A DNA stretch of 64,000 bases from Zhenhengia yiwuensis. GTDB taxonomy: Bacteria; Bacillota; Clostridia; Lachnospirales; Cellulosilyticaceae. The translations under genes and the position numbers were made by a program. The notes under the pieces are model-generated. The model was not told the DNA's origin and searched no databases. It saw only the letters and a list, made by a program, of their open reading frames with translations. The stretch covers positions 6,893 through 70,892 of the forward strand of contig NZ_JACRSY010000019.1 of NCBI RefSeq assembly GCF_014384995.1, read 5' to 3'. Positions 1-9,044 of this stretch are shown here, piece after piece (positions within the stretch are counted from its first letter, which is position 1; the number at the start of each line of letters is the position of its first letter).

Positions 1-509
1 ATAGCGAAGAAGAACTTTTTAGGGTAATTAAATCTTATGGGGAAGAAAAGTGGGCAAAACGTATTGCAACTTTTATTGTGGAATCTCGTGCTACAAAGCC
101 TGTTGAAACAACATATGAACTTGTAGAAATTATTAAAAGCGCCATTCCTTATAAAGCAAGAAAAGAAGGTCCACATCCAGCTAAAAGAACTTTCCAGGCT
201 ATTCGCATAGAAGTAAATAAGGAACTTGATATTATTAGACCTACTATTTTAGATGCGGTGCCTTATCTTAAAAAAGGTGGAAGACTTTGCATTATTACAT
301 TCCATTCTATAGAGGACCGTATTGTTAAACACACATTTAGAGAGTTAGAAGATCCATGTACATGTCCAAAAAATATTCCAGTATGTGTATGTGGGAATAG
401 TCCACAGGTAAAAGTAGTAACAAGAAAACCTATATTACCATCTAAAGAAGAACTAGAATTTAACCCTCGCGCAAGAAGTGCAAAATTAAGAATTATAGAA
501 AAGATATAA
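1..509 (+). CDS. rsmH: 16S rRNA m4C1402 methyltransferase RsmH (MraW), C-terminal part
   Basis: The reading frame is open from the first full codon at position 3 and has no start inside the window, so the 5' end lies outside. The residues encoded before the first internal start (SEEELFRVIKSYGEEKWAKR) match the conserved C-terminal half of RsmH. They are followed by GPHPAKRTFQAIRIEVNKEL, by GGRLCIITFHSIEDRIVK, and by a CTCP..CVCG cysteine segment. RsmH N4-methylates C1402 in the 16S rRNA P site using S-adenosylmethionine. It is usually the first or second gene of the dcw cluster, and that is the context here, with the ftsL-like gene 33 bases downstream. Confidence 0.95.
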   Translation, partial: SEEELFRVIKSYGEEKWAKRIATFIVESRATKPVETTYELVEIIKSAIPYKARKEGPHPAKRTFQAIRIEVNKELDIIRPTILDAVPYLKKGGRLCIITFHSIEDRIVKHTFRELEDPCTCPKNIPVCVCGNSPQVKVVTRKPILPSKEELEFNPRARSAKLRIIEKI

Positions 510-542
510 AAATAACGTAAATGTTGTTCAGGAGGGAAAGAG

Positions 543-986
543 ATGGCCGACCATTCATACAAAAGATATGATTATCAATACGGCAGTGAAGCACCTAAAT
601 ATCCATATATGCCATATGGTGTTCCAAATGAAAAGCCTGATTTTACACCACTTAAGAGACCTAAACCAAAGAAACGATCAAAAGAAGATATTATCTTTGG
701 TTTAAAAATGACAACTTGTGGCTTACTTTTATTTGCGGGTGCTTTTTCATTTGTACATGTTACATCTAACTTAGCAATTAAACAAAGAGAATTAAAGCTT
801 ATTAATGCAGAAATTAGGGAAACACAAAGTACGATCAATAGCGTCAGGGCAACCATTGCAACCAACCTGAACTTAGAACATATTCAAACTGTCGCTGAAG
901 AAAAACTTAATATGTCAGAACCATTGCCACATCAGGTTGTGTATATTACAACAGCGCAGGAGAGTTATACACGTTATAATGAATAA
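543..986 (+). CDS. ftsL: FtsL-like cell division protein
   Basis: This 147-residue bitopic protein has a basic, tyrosine- and proline-rich cytoplasmic tail of about 55 residues. One hydrophobic segment follows (about residues 59-78, GLKMTTCGLLLFAGAFSFV), then an extracellular heptad-like helix (about 80-125). This is the layout of FtsL/DivIC septum proteins, which are recognised by position and architecture more than by sequence. An AGGAGGG ribosome binding site precedes the ATG. Its place between rsmH and a PBP is the classical ftsL position. It probably forms the divisome subcomplex with DivIB and DivIC. The long N-terminal tail is larger than in Bacillus FtsL. Confidence 0.8.
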   Translation: MADHSYKRYDYQYGSEAPKYPYMPYGVPNEKPDFTPLKRPKPKKRSKEDIIFGLKMTTCGLLLFAGAFSFVHVTSNLAIKQRELKLINAEIRETQSTINSVRATIATNLNLEHIQTVAEEKLNMSEPLPHQVVYITTAQESYTRYNE

Positions 987-997
987 GAGGTATGGTT

Positions 998-3151
998 ATG
1001 GCGACGAAAAAGAAGAAAAAAGTCAAATCAATAGAACCTATGAAACGTTTAAACAATCGTATTCAGGTAGTAAAGTTTTTAATGTTCATTTGTATTGTTA
1101 CCTTAGTGGGACGTATAGGATATTTCAAATTCGTTAAAGGTGAAGAATTTGAAAAAGAAGTACGTACGCGTATGATGAGTACAGAGCGTGAAGTAGAAGC
1201 TTTAAGAGGGACGATTGTAGATCGTAATAACAAAACAGTTGCAGCAAGCACCCTTTCTTATCATATTATTCTAGATCCTAAAATTCTTTTAGAAGAGGTA
1301 AAGGAAGGGCCTAGACAAAAAACTTATCAGGTTTTAGCTGAGTATTCAGGTAAAACTGTAGAAGAAATTGCAGCTTTAGTAAATAATCATAAAGACTCTC
1401 ATTATAAAATCTTCATGAAAGATATTAGTGCAGAGGATATGACTAAGCTAAAAGAGCAAAAGATCCAAGGGGTATACTTTGAGGAAAGCTTTATACGGAA
1501 TTATCCCAAAGGAAGTTTGGCAGCTCAAGCTATTGGGTTTTATAATAAAACAGAGGGGCAGTATGGGGTAGAGCAGGCTTATAACAAGTATTTACTTGGT
1601 AAGACAGGCCGTATTTTCTCAAGAATGCAACAATCTAGTATTGTGACTACAGAAGTAGCAGCTGCTCAAAATGGTCATACAGTTGTATTGACGATAGATG
1701 AAGTCATTCAACAGTATGTAGAACAGACAATGAACAAATATGTCAAGGAACTAAGTCCACTTAATGCAGCTGCACTTGTTATGAATCCTAAAACTGGTGA
1801 AATTTATGCCATGTATTCTTATCCTTATTATGATCCGAATCACTATACAGATTTATCTGAACAAATGGGAAAAGAAAAATGGGATAGTTTAAAGAGTGAG
1901 GATCAGGCTCTAGCGCTTAATAGAGCATGGAAAAACTTTAACACACAGAATCCTTATGAACCTGGGTCTACCTTTAAACCGTTATTAGTAGCAGCAGGCC
2001 TTGAAGAAGGTTATATTAACCCAGATACACTCTATAATTGTACAGGTTCTAATAAAGTAGGACCAGAGACGATTAAGTGCTGGAAACGAGGTGGACATGG
2101 TATACAGACATTAGAACAGGCTTTAGCGAATTCTTGTAACTCTGCTATGATTGAGATCAGTAAAAATATTCCAGATGAAGTTTTCTATGATTACTTTATT
2201 AGATTTGGATTCAATGATATTACACAGATTGACTTACCTGGAGAAGCAACAGGTATGATTCATGAACTTAATAAGTTAGGGCCTGTCCAAAAGGCAACAA
2301 GTTCAATGGGACAGTCTTTTACTATTACACCTATTCAACTTATTACTGCTTTTTCTTCTTTAATTAATGGAGGAAATCTTATGCAGCCTTACATAGTATC
2401 CAGTGTAGTTAACTATCAGAATAACATTATCATGCAAAATACACCTCAGATTAAGAGACAGATCTTCTCAGAAGAAGTGGCTTCACAGGTTTCTGAATAT
2501 ATGGAAGCTGTAGTGAGTTATGGTACAGGTGCACCGGCAGCTGTAGCAGGTTATACAGTGGGAGGGAAAACAGGTACAGCTGAAAAACTTCCACGTGGGC
2601 AAGATAAACATATTCTTTCTTTTATGGGGTATGCGCCATTAGAAGACCCACAAGTTATAGCACTTATTCTCTTTGATGAGATTCCAGAAGATACGAAGGC
2701 GCAAAGTTTGGCTTTTAAAGAAATTATGGAAAATGTACTTCCTTATTTAGGAATTGAGCCAACAGGAGATAATGACGCCCCTGTTGTTAATATGGCAGTT
2801 GTACCAAGTGTTACTGGACTAGATGTAACAGATGGTATAACAAGACTAGAAACAGAACACCTTAACTATGAAGTAATTGGTGTAGGAAATAAAATTGTAA
2901 ATCAATATCCTACAGCGGGTACTAAACTTCCTTATGAAAATACAGTTAAAATTTATTTAGAGGCAGAAAATCCTGAAAACATTGTACAAGTACCTAATCT
3001 TATAGGGTTATCCTTAGAAGATGCTAAAAAAGCCACATCAGGTTTATTTACTTTAGAAGGATATACAGATGAAAAAATTAATCATCAAATCCCTAAAGCA
3101 GGTACTAAAATAGAAAAAGGGCATAAAATATTTGTACAAACCGTACAATAA
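998..3151 (+). CDS. Class B penicillin-binding protein with two PASTA domains (FtsI/PBP2B type)
   Basis: This is a septal peptidoglycan D,D-transpeptidase. It has a short basic cytoplasmic N-terminus, one membrane anchor (about residues 23-43), a PBP dimerisation domain, and a transpeptidase domain with EPGSTFKPL (active-site Ser), SCNSAM (SxN) and GGKTGTAEK (KTG). Two PASTA repeats close the protein, beginning near VVPSVTGLDV and VQVPNLIGLS. The second ATG (998) is preferred over 992 because the AGAGG at 986-990 then sits seven bases upstream. It is followed by the close paralogue spoVD, so this copy is most likely the vegetative, FtsW-partnered enzyme. The division of labour is inferred from family and order. 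Confidence 0.9.
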   Translation: MATKKKKKVKSIEPMKRLNNRIQVVKFLMFICIVTLVGRIGYFKFVKGEEFEKEVRTRMMSTEREVEALRGTIVDRNNKTVAASTLSYHIILDPKILLEEVKEGPRQKTYQVLAEYSGKTVEEIAALVNNHKDSHYKIFMKDISAEDMTKLKEQKIQGVYFEESFIRNYPKGSLAAQAIGFYNKTEGQYGVEQAYNKYLLGKTGRIFSRMQQSSIVTTEVAAAQNGHTVVLTIDEVIQQYVEQTMNKYVKELSPLNAAALVMNPKTGEIYAMYSYPYYDPNHYTDLSEQMGKEKWDSLKSEDQALALNRAWKNFNTQNPYEPGSTFKPLLVAAGLEEGYINPDTLYNCTGSNKVGPETIKCWKRGGHGIQTLEQALANSCNSAMIEISKNIPDEVFYDYFIRFGFNDITQIDLPGEATGMIHELNKLGPVQKATSSMGQSFTITPIQLITAFSSLINGGNLMQPYIVSSVVNYQNNIIMQNTPQIKRQIFSEEVASQVSEYMEAVVSYGTGAPAAVAGYTVGGKTGTAEKLPRGQDKHILSFMGYAPLEDPQVIALILFDEIPEDTKAQSLAFKEIMENVLPYLGIEPTGDNDAPVVNMAVVPSVTGLDVTDGITRLETEHLNYEVIGVGNKIVNQYPTAGTKLPYENTVKIYLEAENPENIVQVPNLIGLSLEDAKKATSGLFTLEGYTDEKINHQIPKAGTKIEKGHKIFVQTVQ

Positions 3152-3162
3152 TGTGAATAAAG

Positions 3163-3216
3163 CCTCCCTTTTAAAAATACATTTAGTTAAGACGTATTTT
3201 TAAAAGGGAGGTTTTT
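3163..3216 (+). terminator. 18-bp perfect hairpin whose 3' arm contains the spoVD ribosome binding site
   Basis: Arm 3163-3180 is the exact reverse complement of 3194-3211, with a 13-base loop and a T-run at 3212-3216. It therefore has the form of an intrinsic terminator for the upstream PBP transcript. The AAGGGAGG ribosome binding site of spoVD is the end of the 3' arm. When the hairpin forms, read-through transcripts would have this site paired. Confidence 0.8.
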
Positions 3217-3219
3217 GTT

Positions 3220-5172
3220 GTGATAAAAAAACAAGTACCTACAGCAATCAAAAAGCGTATAGTCTTTGTAAGTGCTATGTTTGCAGTGATGACAATAGTC
3301 ATGATTATACGATTAGGTTATGTTCAGATTGTTATGGGAAGTTTCTTGCAAGGGAAGGCACTTGAACAACATACTAGAGATAGGCTTATATCACCAACTA
3401 GAGGAACAATTTATGATCGAAATGGGGAGATTATTGCAAAGAGTGCTTCTGTATCTACTATAGGTGTTGTACATGCTCAGGTAACAGACCCTGCTATGAT
3501 ATCTAAAATCTTAGCAGAAAAGCTAGAAATGAGTTATGAAGATGTCTATAAGAAAGTAACTAAGCGCGTAGCATTTGAACGTATTAAAACTAAAGTAGAT
3601 AAAGAAGTGGCAGATGAGATTCGTAATATGAACTTGCCAGGCGTAAAAGTAGATGAGGATTCTAAAAGGTATTATCCTTATAACGAGTTGGCAGCTCAGG
3701 TTATAGGTTTTGTAGGAAAAGATAATCAAGGTATTGTAGGTCTTGAAGTGCAGTATGATTCCTACTTAAAGGGGACACCAGGTAAGATTTTGATGGAGAC
3801 TAATGGTAGAGGAGAAAGAAGAACAGAGGAAGCAGAAGTAAGAATAGATCCCCAAAATGGTAGCCATTTGGTGACTACTTTAGATGTGACTTTGCAGCAA
3901 TATGCACAGCAGGCTATTGATAAGATTGTAGAAGAAAAACAGGCTAGTAGAGGAACGATTATTTTAATGAATCCTCAGAATGGTGAAATCTATGCTATGG
4001 CTAATGCACCTACTTTTAATCTAAATGAGCCATTTACTATTAATAATCCAGAACTTGAAGCAGCTTGGTATACTTTTACGAATAAGGAGCAGCAAGACTA
4101 TTTGAACCAGATGTGGCGTAACTTTACTATTAATGATACTTATGAACCAGGATCTACTTTTAAAGTATTTACTTCTGCTATGGGACTTGAAAGTGGTGTG
4201 ATTACACCTGAAAGTGAGTTTAATTGTGGAGGATCACGTGTTGTAGCAGGACGTACCATTAAGTGCTGGAGAAGTCCAAGAAGTCACGGACATCAAACTT
4301 TTGTGCAAGGCGTTCAAAACTCCTGTAACCCTGTTTTTATGGATGTAGCAGAACGATTAGGGGCTAAACAGTTTTATGATTATATGATTAAATTTAAATT
4401 TAACAGCAAAACTGGTATTGACCTTCCAGGTGAAGCAACAGGTATTTTGCATGCAGAAAAAAATATAGGGCCGGTAGAGCTAGCGACTATGTCTTTTGGA
4501 CAGTCTTTCCAGATTACACCGATTCAACTTTTGACTTCTGCATCGGCTATGATTAATGGGGGGCATGTCATCACACCCCATCTTGGGAAAGAAATTGTAG
4601 ATGACAACGGGGAAAGTCTACAAGTTTTTGAATACCCTCAAGGTGAACAGCTTATATCTACTAAGACAAGTGAGCAGCTCAAAACAATACTAGAGAGTGT
4701 TGTAAGTGAGGGAACAGGTAGTAAAACATACATACCGGGATATCGCATTGGAGGTAAAACTGCAACCTCACAAAAACTTCCTAGAGGTTCCGGAAAATAT
4801 ATTGCTTCTTTTATGGCCTTTGCACCGGCTGAAAATCCACAAGTTATAGGATTAGTACTTATTGATGAACCAAAGGGGACTTATTATGGGGGGGCTGTAG
4901 CAGGTCCTGTTATGAAAGAAATTATGTCTAATACACTTCCTTATCTAGGAATTGAGCCTGTTTACACAGAAAAAGAAAAAGAACTTGAAGAGGTACAGAC
5001 AATTATTGTGCCAGACTTTAATACTTTATCTATTAAAGAGGCAAAAAACTTGGCCCATGAGAATGGTGTAACCGTTGAGATTAAGGGTGAAGGAAACAGT
5101 GTAGTCAGACAATTTCCAATAGCTAAAGAGATTATTAATAAAAATAGTAAAATTATCCTCTATACTGAGTAA
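3220..5172 (+). CDS. spoVD: Sporulation-type class B penicillin-binding protein SpoVD
   Basis: This 650-residue class B PBP has a membrane anchor (about residues 14-34), a dimerisation domain, a transpeptidase domain and a single C-terminal PASTA domain (from about IIVPDFNTLS). Catalytic motifs are EPGSTFKVF and NSCNPV. The usual KTG triad reads K513-T-A (GGKTATSQK). The start is GTG, eight bases after AAGGGAGG. SpoVD makes spore cortex peptidoglycan together with SpoVE. The assignment as the sporulation paralogue rests on being the second PBP of the pair directly before murE, the Bacillus order, and on its single PASTA domain. An alternative is a second vegetative PBP. Confidence 0.85.
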   Translation: MIKKQVPTAIKKRIVFVSAMFAVMTIVMIIRLGYVQIVMGSFLQGKALEQHTRDRLISPTRGTIYDRNGEIIAKSASVSTIGVVHAQVTDPAMISKILAEKLEMSYEDVYKKVTKRVAFERIKTKVDKEVADEIRNMNLPGVKVDEDSKRYYPYNELAAQVIGFVGKDNQGIVGLEVQYDSYLKGTPGKILMETNGRGERRTEEAEVRIDPQNGSHLVTTLDVTLQQYAQQAIDKIVEEKQASRGTIILMNPQNGEIYAMANAPTFNLNEPFTINNPELEAAWYTFTNKEQQDYLNQMWRNFTINDTYEPGSTFKVFTSAMGLESGVITPESEFNCGGSRVVAGRTIKCWRSPRSHGHQTFVQGVQNSCNPVFMDVAERLGAKQFYDYMIKFKFNSKTGIDLPGEATGILHAEKNIGPVELATMSFGQSFQITPIQLLTSASAMINGGHVITPHLGKEIVDDNGESLQVFEYPQGEQLISTKTSEQLKTILESVVSEGTGSKTYIPGYRIGGKTATSQKLPRGSGKYIASFMAFAPAENPQVIGLVLIDEPKGTYYGGAVAGPVMKEIMSNTLPYLGIEPVYTEKEKELEEVQTIIVPDFNTLSIKEAKNLAHENGVTVEIKGEGNSVVRQFPIAKEIINKNSKIILYTE

Positions 5173-5198
5173 CTTCTCTTTTTTATCCTCTGAAGACG

Positions 5199-5207
5199 TG
5201 ATATAAT
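5199..5207 (+). promoter_or_regulatory. Extended -10 promoter upstream of murE
   Basis: TGATATAAT combines the extended -10 TG (5199-5200) with a consensus TATAAT (5202-5207), about 40 bases before murE. Only a T-run sits at the -35 position, as expected of an extended -10 promoter. It would let murE onward be transcribed independently of spoVD. Confidence 0.55.
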
Positions 5208-5246
5208 AACTACGATATTTGTTAAATAAGTACTTGGGAGGTTGTT

Positions 5247-6698
5247 ATGAAACTCATAACGTTGCTAAAAGATATAAACTACGACTTGATTTGTGGTGAA
5301 ATTAATCAAGAGGTAGATTCTATTATATATGACTCGCGTGTGAAAACAGTAAATGGTCTTTTTATTGCCATTAAAGGATTTACAGTAGATGGCCATAAAT
5401 ATATTAAAGCTGCCATAGAAAATGGTGCAAAAACAGTTGTTGTAGAAGACCCAGTTACAATAGAAGAAGAGGGGATTACAGTAATACGCGTAAATAATAC
5501 ACGTATTGTTATGGCGAATCTTGCAACAAACTTCTATAATCATCCTTCTTTAAAACTGGATTTAATAGGGATAACAGGAACAAATGGTAAAACAAGTATT
5601 ACCTTTTTGTTAGGACAGATTTTAGAAGCGTATAAGCAAAAAATAGGAATTATTGGAACGATTGAAAATCGTATTGGCACAACTATTTTAAAATCTCAGC
5701 ACACAACACCTGAATCAGCAGATTTACAAAAACTTCTTCATACTATGTGCGAAGAAGAGGTAAGCCATTGTCTTATGGAAGTTTCTTCACATGCATTTGA
5801 ATTACACCGTGTAGATGGATGTGATTTTAAAATAGGTATTTTCACAAACTTAACACAAGATCATTTAGACTTCCACAAAACAATGGATAATTATGCAAAA
5901 GCAAAGGCTAAACTCTTTAAACTCTGCCAAATCGGTATTATCAATCATGATAGCCCTTATGCACATATTATGAAAGAAGATGCTACTTGCAAGGTCATGA
6001 CTTATGGTATTGATACACCTTCAGATTATAGAGCTTCAGATATTCATATTACAGCTCAAGGTGTAACTTATATGCTTACAACACCAGAAGAAAAGTATCA
6101 AGTGGAAGTACCTATTCCGGGCAAGTTTACAGTATACAATACGTTAGCAGTTATTTGTGCAGCTAAACAATTAGGCTTGCCTATGGACCATATCCTTCAT
6201 GCTTTGAAAAATGTGAAGGGTGTGCCTGGACGTGTACAGTCTTTTATTTCAACAAAAGGTTATAGCGTTTTAGTAGATTATGCACATACACCAGATGGAC
6301 TTGAAAATGTACTTGAAACAATCAAGCAGTTTGCTAAAGGACGTATTATCACAGTATTTGGTTGTGGTGGTGACAGGGATAATACTAAACGACCAATTAT
6401 GGGTGAAGTAGCAGCAATGTATTCAGATGAAGTTATTATTACATCAGATAATCCTAGAAGTGAAGATCCTCTTGTTATCTTAGATCAAGTAGAAGTAGGA
6501 GTTAAAAGACATGTGGTGGATTATGTGAAGATGGAAGATCGTAAAGAGGCTATTATGCATGCACTTTCCCGTGCAAATAAAGATGATGTAGTACTTATTG
6601 CAGGAAAAGGTCATGAGAATTATCAAATTCTTAAAGATCGTATTATCCATTTCGATGATTCGGAGATTGTAAGAGATTTTATACAGGGGGAACAGTAA
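5247..6698 (+). CDS. murE: UDP-MurNAc-tripeptide synthetase MurE
   Basis: This cytoplasmic Mur ligase adds the third stem-peptide residue to UDP-MurNAc-L-Ala-D-Glu using ATP. The 483 residues show an N-terminal UDP-binding domain, the P-loop GITGTNGKTS (from about residue 109), a central domain with HTTPESADLQ, and a C-terminal domain with VFGCGGDRDNTKRP and the motif DNPRSEDP. That last motif is typical of meso-diaminopimelate-adding MurE. The start has GGGAGG nine bases upstream. The stop codon overlaps the murF start (TAATG), so the two are translationally coupled. Confidence 0.95.
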   Translation: MKLITLLKDINYDLICGEINQEVDSIIYDSRVKTVNGLFIAIKGFTVDGHKYIKAAIENGAKTVVVEDPVTIEEEGITVIRVNNTRIVMANLATNFYNHPSLKLDLIGITGTNGKTSITFLLGQILEAYKQKIGIIGTIENRIGTTILKSQHTTPESADLQKLLHTMCEEEVSHCLMEVSSHAFELHRVDGCDFKIGIFTNLTQDHLDFHKTMDNYAKAKAKLFKLCQIGIINHDSPYAHIMKEDATCKVMTYGIDTPSDYRASDIHITAQGVTYMLTTPEEKYQVEVPIPGKFTVYNTLAVICAAKQLGLPMDHILHALKNVKGVPGRVQSFISTKGYSVLVDYAHTPDGLENVLETIKQFAKGRIITVFGCGGDRDNTKRPIMGEVAAMYSDEVIITSDNPRSEDPLVILDQVEVGVKRHVVDYVKMEDRKEAIMHALSRANKDDVVLIAGKGHENYQILKDRIIHFDDSEIVRDFIQGEQ

Positions 6699-8089
6699 TG
6701 AAACTTGTATTACAAGATATTATTGCAGCTATAGGGGGACGATGTTTAAATCCCCCTTCTAGTGGGCATAACTTAATTACATCTATTGAGATAGATTCTA
6801 GAAAAGTAGGGCCTAACACTTTATTTGTCCCTCTTATAGGAGAACGTTTTAACGCACATGATTTTATTCCGGATGTAGCAGCAAAAGGGGCACTTGCTAC
6901 TTTGACAGAAGAAACAACCATTAGAGATGAAAATATTATTCATATTTTTGTAGCAAGTACACAAAAAGCTTTGTTAGATTTAGCAGCTTACTACCGTAGT
7001 CTTTTTCAGATTCCAGTTGTTGCAGTAACAGGCAGTGTAGGAAAAACTTCTACAAAAGATATGATTGCAGCAGTTTTAAGTGTTAAGTTTAATGTATTAA
7101 AGACACAAGGAAATTTTAATAATGAAATAGGCTTACCACTTACTTTGTTTGGCCTTGATGAAGGGCATGAAGTAACAGTTATTGAAATGGGTATGAATCA
7201 TTTCAATGAAATTCATAGATTAAGTGTTACAGCAGCTCCGAACATGGGTGTTATTACGAATGTAGGAACATCTCATATTGAGAACTTAGGTAGCCAAGAA
7301 GGAATCTTAAAAGCTAAGTTAGAGATTTTAGATGGTCTGCAAAAAGGTGCACCTTTATTTGTTAATGGAGATGATAAGCTGTTAAAAACAGTGACATCTA
7401 GCGAACACCCAATCATTACTTATGGTGAATTAGAAACAAATGATTATTATTGTACAAATGTCTATTCTGAAGGGCATATGACATATGCTACAATTATAAC
7501 ACCAAAAGATACTTACCCTATTGCAATTCCTGCATTAGGAATACACATGGTTTATAACAGTCTAGTTGCTATTGCCATTGCAGATCAACTAGGCTTATCA
7601 AAACAAGATATTTTAGATGGACTTATGGCATATATACCAAGTAAGATGCGTATGAATATAACACAAACAAAACAAGGACTAACCGTTATGGATGATACCT
7701 ATAATGCAAGCCCTGACTCTATGAAGGCTGCATTAAAGGTCTTAGCAGACTATAAAGCACCAGGTAGAAAGGTAGCTATACTTGGAGATATGTTTGAAAT
7801 GGGTGATTTTGCTCCAAGTCTACACGAAGAAGTAGGTAGATACGCAGCTATGCAAAAAATAGATGTATTGTATGCTGTAGGAGATCTTGCAGAGCATATC
7901 GCTAAAGGCGCAAAACAATGTGAAGATAAAAATTTAGAGGTAAGTTACTATACAGATAAACAAACTTTTATCACTGATCTTGCACAGATTCTTCATGAAA
8001 ATGATACAGTTTTGCTCAAAGCATCAAGGGGTATGCAATTTGAAGAAATTGTTAAGGCAATAGGAAAGGTGAATGATAATGAAAAATGA
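6698..8089 (+). CDS. murF: UDP-MurNAc-pentapeptide synthetase MurF
   Basis: MurF joins D-Ala-D-Ala to the UDP-MurNAc-tripeptide, the last cytoplasmic peptide-adding step. The 463-residue protein has the Mur ligase P-loop VTGSVGKTSTKDM (about residue 109), the segment KTQGNFNNEIGLPLTL, and DDTYNASPDSMKAAL in the C-terminal domain, all family hallmarks. The ATG overlaps the murE stop, and the 3' end overlaps the start of mraY. This is tight packing as expected for a single transcript. Confidence 0.95.
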   Translation: MKLVLQDIIAAIGGRCLNPPSSGHNLITSIEIDSRKVGPNTLFVPLIGERFNAHDFIPDVAAKGALATLTEETTIRDENIIHIFVASTQKALLDLAAYYRSLFQIPVVAVTGSVGKTSTKDMIAAVLSVKFNVLKTQGNFNNEIGLPLTLFGLDEGHEVTVIEMGMNHFNEIHRLSVTAAPNMGVITNVGTSHIENLGSQEGILKAKLEILDGLQKGAPLFVNGDDKLLKTVTSSEHPIITYGELETNDYYCTNVYSEGHMTYATIITPKDTYPIAIPALGIHMVYNSLVAIAIADQLGLSKQDILDGLMAYIPSKMRMNITQTKQGLTVMDDTYNASPDSMKAALKVLADYKAPGRKVAILGDMFEMGDFAPSLHEEVGRYAAMQKIDVLYAVGDLAEHIAKGAKQCEDKNLEVSYYTDKQTFITDLAQILHENDTVLLKASRGMQFEEIVKAIGKVNDNEK

Positions 8090-9032
8090 GGCATTTTATG
8101 CAGTACTTATTGCATTTTGTTTAAATATTGTAATGAGTCCAATCGTTATTCCATTTTTAAGACGACTTAAATTTGGTCAAAATGTAAGAGATGATGGACC
8201 AAGTTCACATCTTAAAAAATCAGGAACCCCTACAATGGGTGGTATTATTATTTTAGCAAGTATGACATTAACAAGCTTAATTTTTATGCCAGGAAATAAG
8301 TCTTTGCAGACTATTTTATTTGTTACCTTGGGATTTGGTTTAATTGGATTTTTAGATGATTATATTAAAGTTGTTAAAAAACGTTCATTAGGACTTACAC
8401 CGATGCAAAAGATTATCGGGCAACTTATTGTGACTTTAATCTTTGCTTACTTACTTTATGCTTATGTGGGTGTAGATACAAGTATTATTCTACCATTTAC
8501 AGAGGGAAAAGTATTTGATATTGGTTTATTCTATTGGCCATTATTAATCATTGGAGTTATTGCTACAGTAAATGCAGTAAATTTAACAGATGGATTAGAT
8601 GGGCTAGCATCTAGTGTTACGGTACTTGTTGCAACTTTTTTTGCAGCAGTAGCTTTTATGGGAATGAGTGAAGTTGTACCTATTGCAGCAGCAGCGGTAG
8701 GTAGTTTGCTAGGATTTTTACTCTTTAATACGTATCCAGCTAAAGTTTTTATGGGTGATACAGGTTCTTTAGCACTAGGTGGTTTTGTAGTTGCTACAGC
8801 ATTTGTCATGAAGATGCCACTTTTTATTCCTATTGTGGGTCTGATTTATGTTATTGAAAACTTATCTGTTATTATTCAGGTTGCTTATTTTAAAAGAACG
8901 AAAAAACGTATCTTTAAAATGGCACCTATTCATCATCACTTTGAATTAAGTGGCTGGCCAGAAACAAAAGTTGTGACAGTGTTCTCAATTGTTACAGCTA
9001 TGCTTTGTCTCATTGGTTTAATAGCATTATAG
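8079..9032 (+). CDS. mraY: Phospho-N-acetylmuramoyl-pentapeptide transferase MraY
   Basis: MraY moves phospho-MurNAc-pentapeptide from UDP to undecaprenyl phosphate, giving lipid I at the inner face of the membrane. The protein is a polytopic membrane protein with about ten hydrophobic segments. It carries GPSSHLKKSGTPTMGG, FLDDYIKV, NAVNLTDGLDGLA and the HHHFE signature near the C-terminus (APIHHHFELSGW). The ATG at 8079 is preferred over 8073 because the GGAAAGGTGA site then lies about seven bases upstream. It overlaps the murF 3' end by 11 bases. Confidence 0.95.
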   Translation: MKNEAFYAVLIAFCLNIVMSPIVIPFLRRLKFGQNVRDDGPSSHLKKSGTPTMGGIIILASMTLTSLIFMPGNKSLQTILFVTLGFGLIGFLDDYIKVVKKRSLGLTPMQKIIGQLIVTLIFAYLLYAYVGVDTSIILPFTEGKVFDIGLFYWPLLIIGVIATVNAVNLTDGLDGLASSVTVLVATFFAAVAFMGMSEVVPIAAAAVGSLLGFLLFNTYPAKVFMGDTGSLALGGFVVATAFVMKMPLFIPIVGLIYVIENLSVIIQVAYFKRTKKRIFKMAPIHHHFELSGWPETKVVTVFSIVTAMLCLIGLIAL

Positions 9033-9044
9033 GGGGATATAAAA

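Noticed and set aside
263..562. Minus-strand open frame opposite rsmH/ftsL
   Set aside because: It lies antisense to well-supported genes, has no ribosome binding site and its translation has no family features. Many similar frames opposite or inside the Mur, pdp and decarboxylase genes were left out for the same reason.
992..997. Upstream ATG for the first PBP gene
   Set aside because: The AGAGG site would be only one base away. The ATG at 998 has correct spacing.
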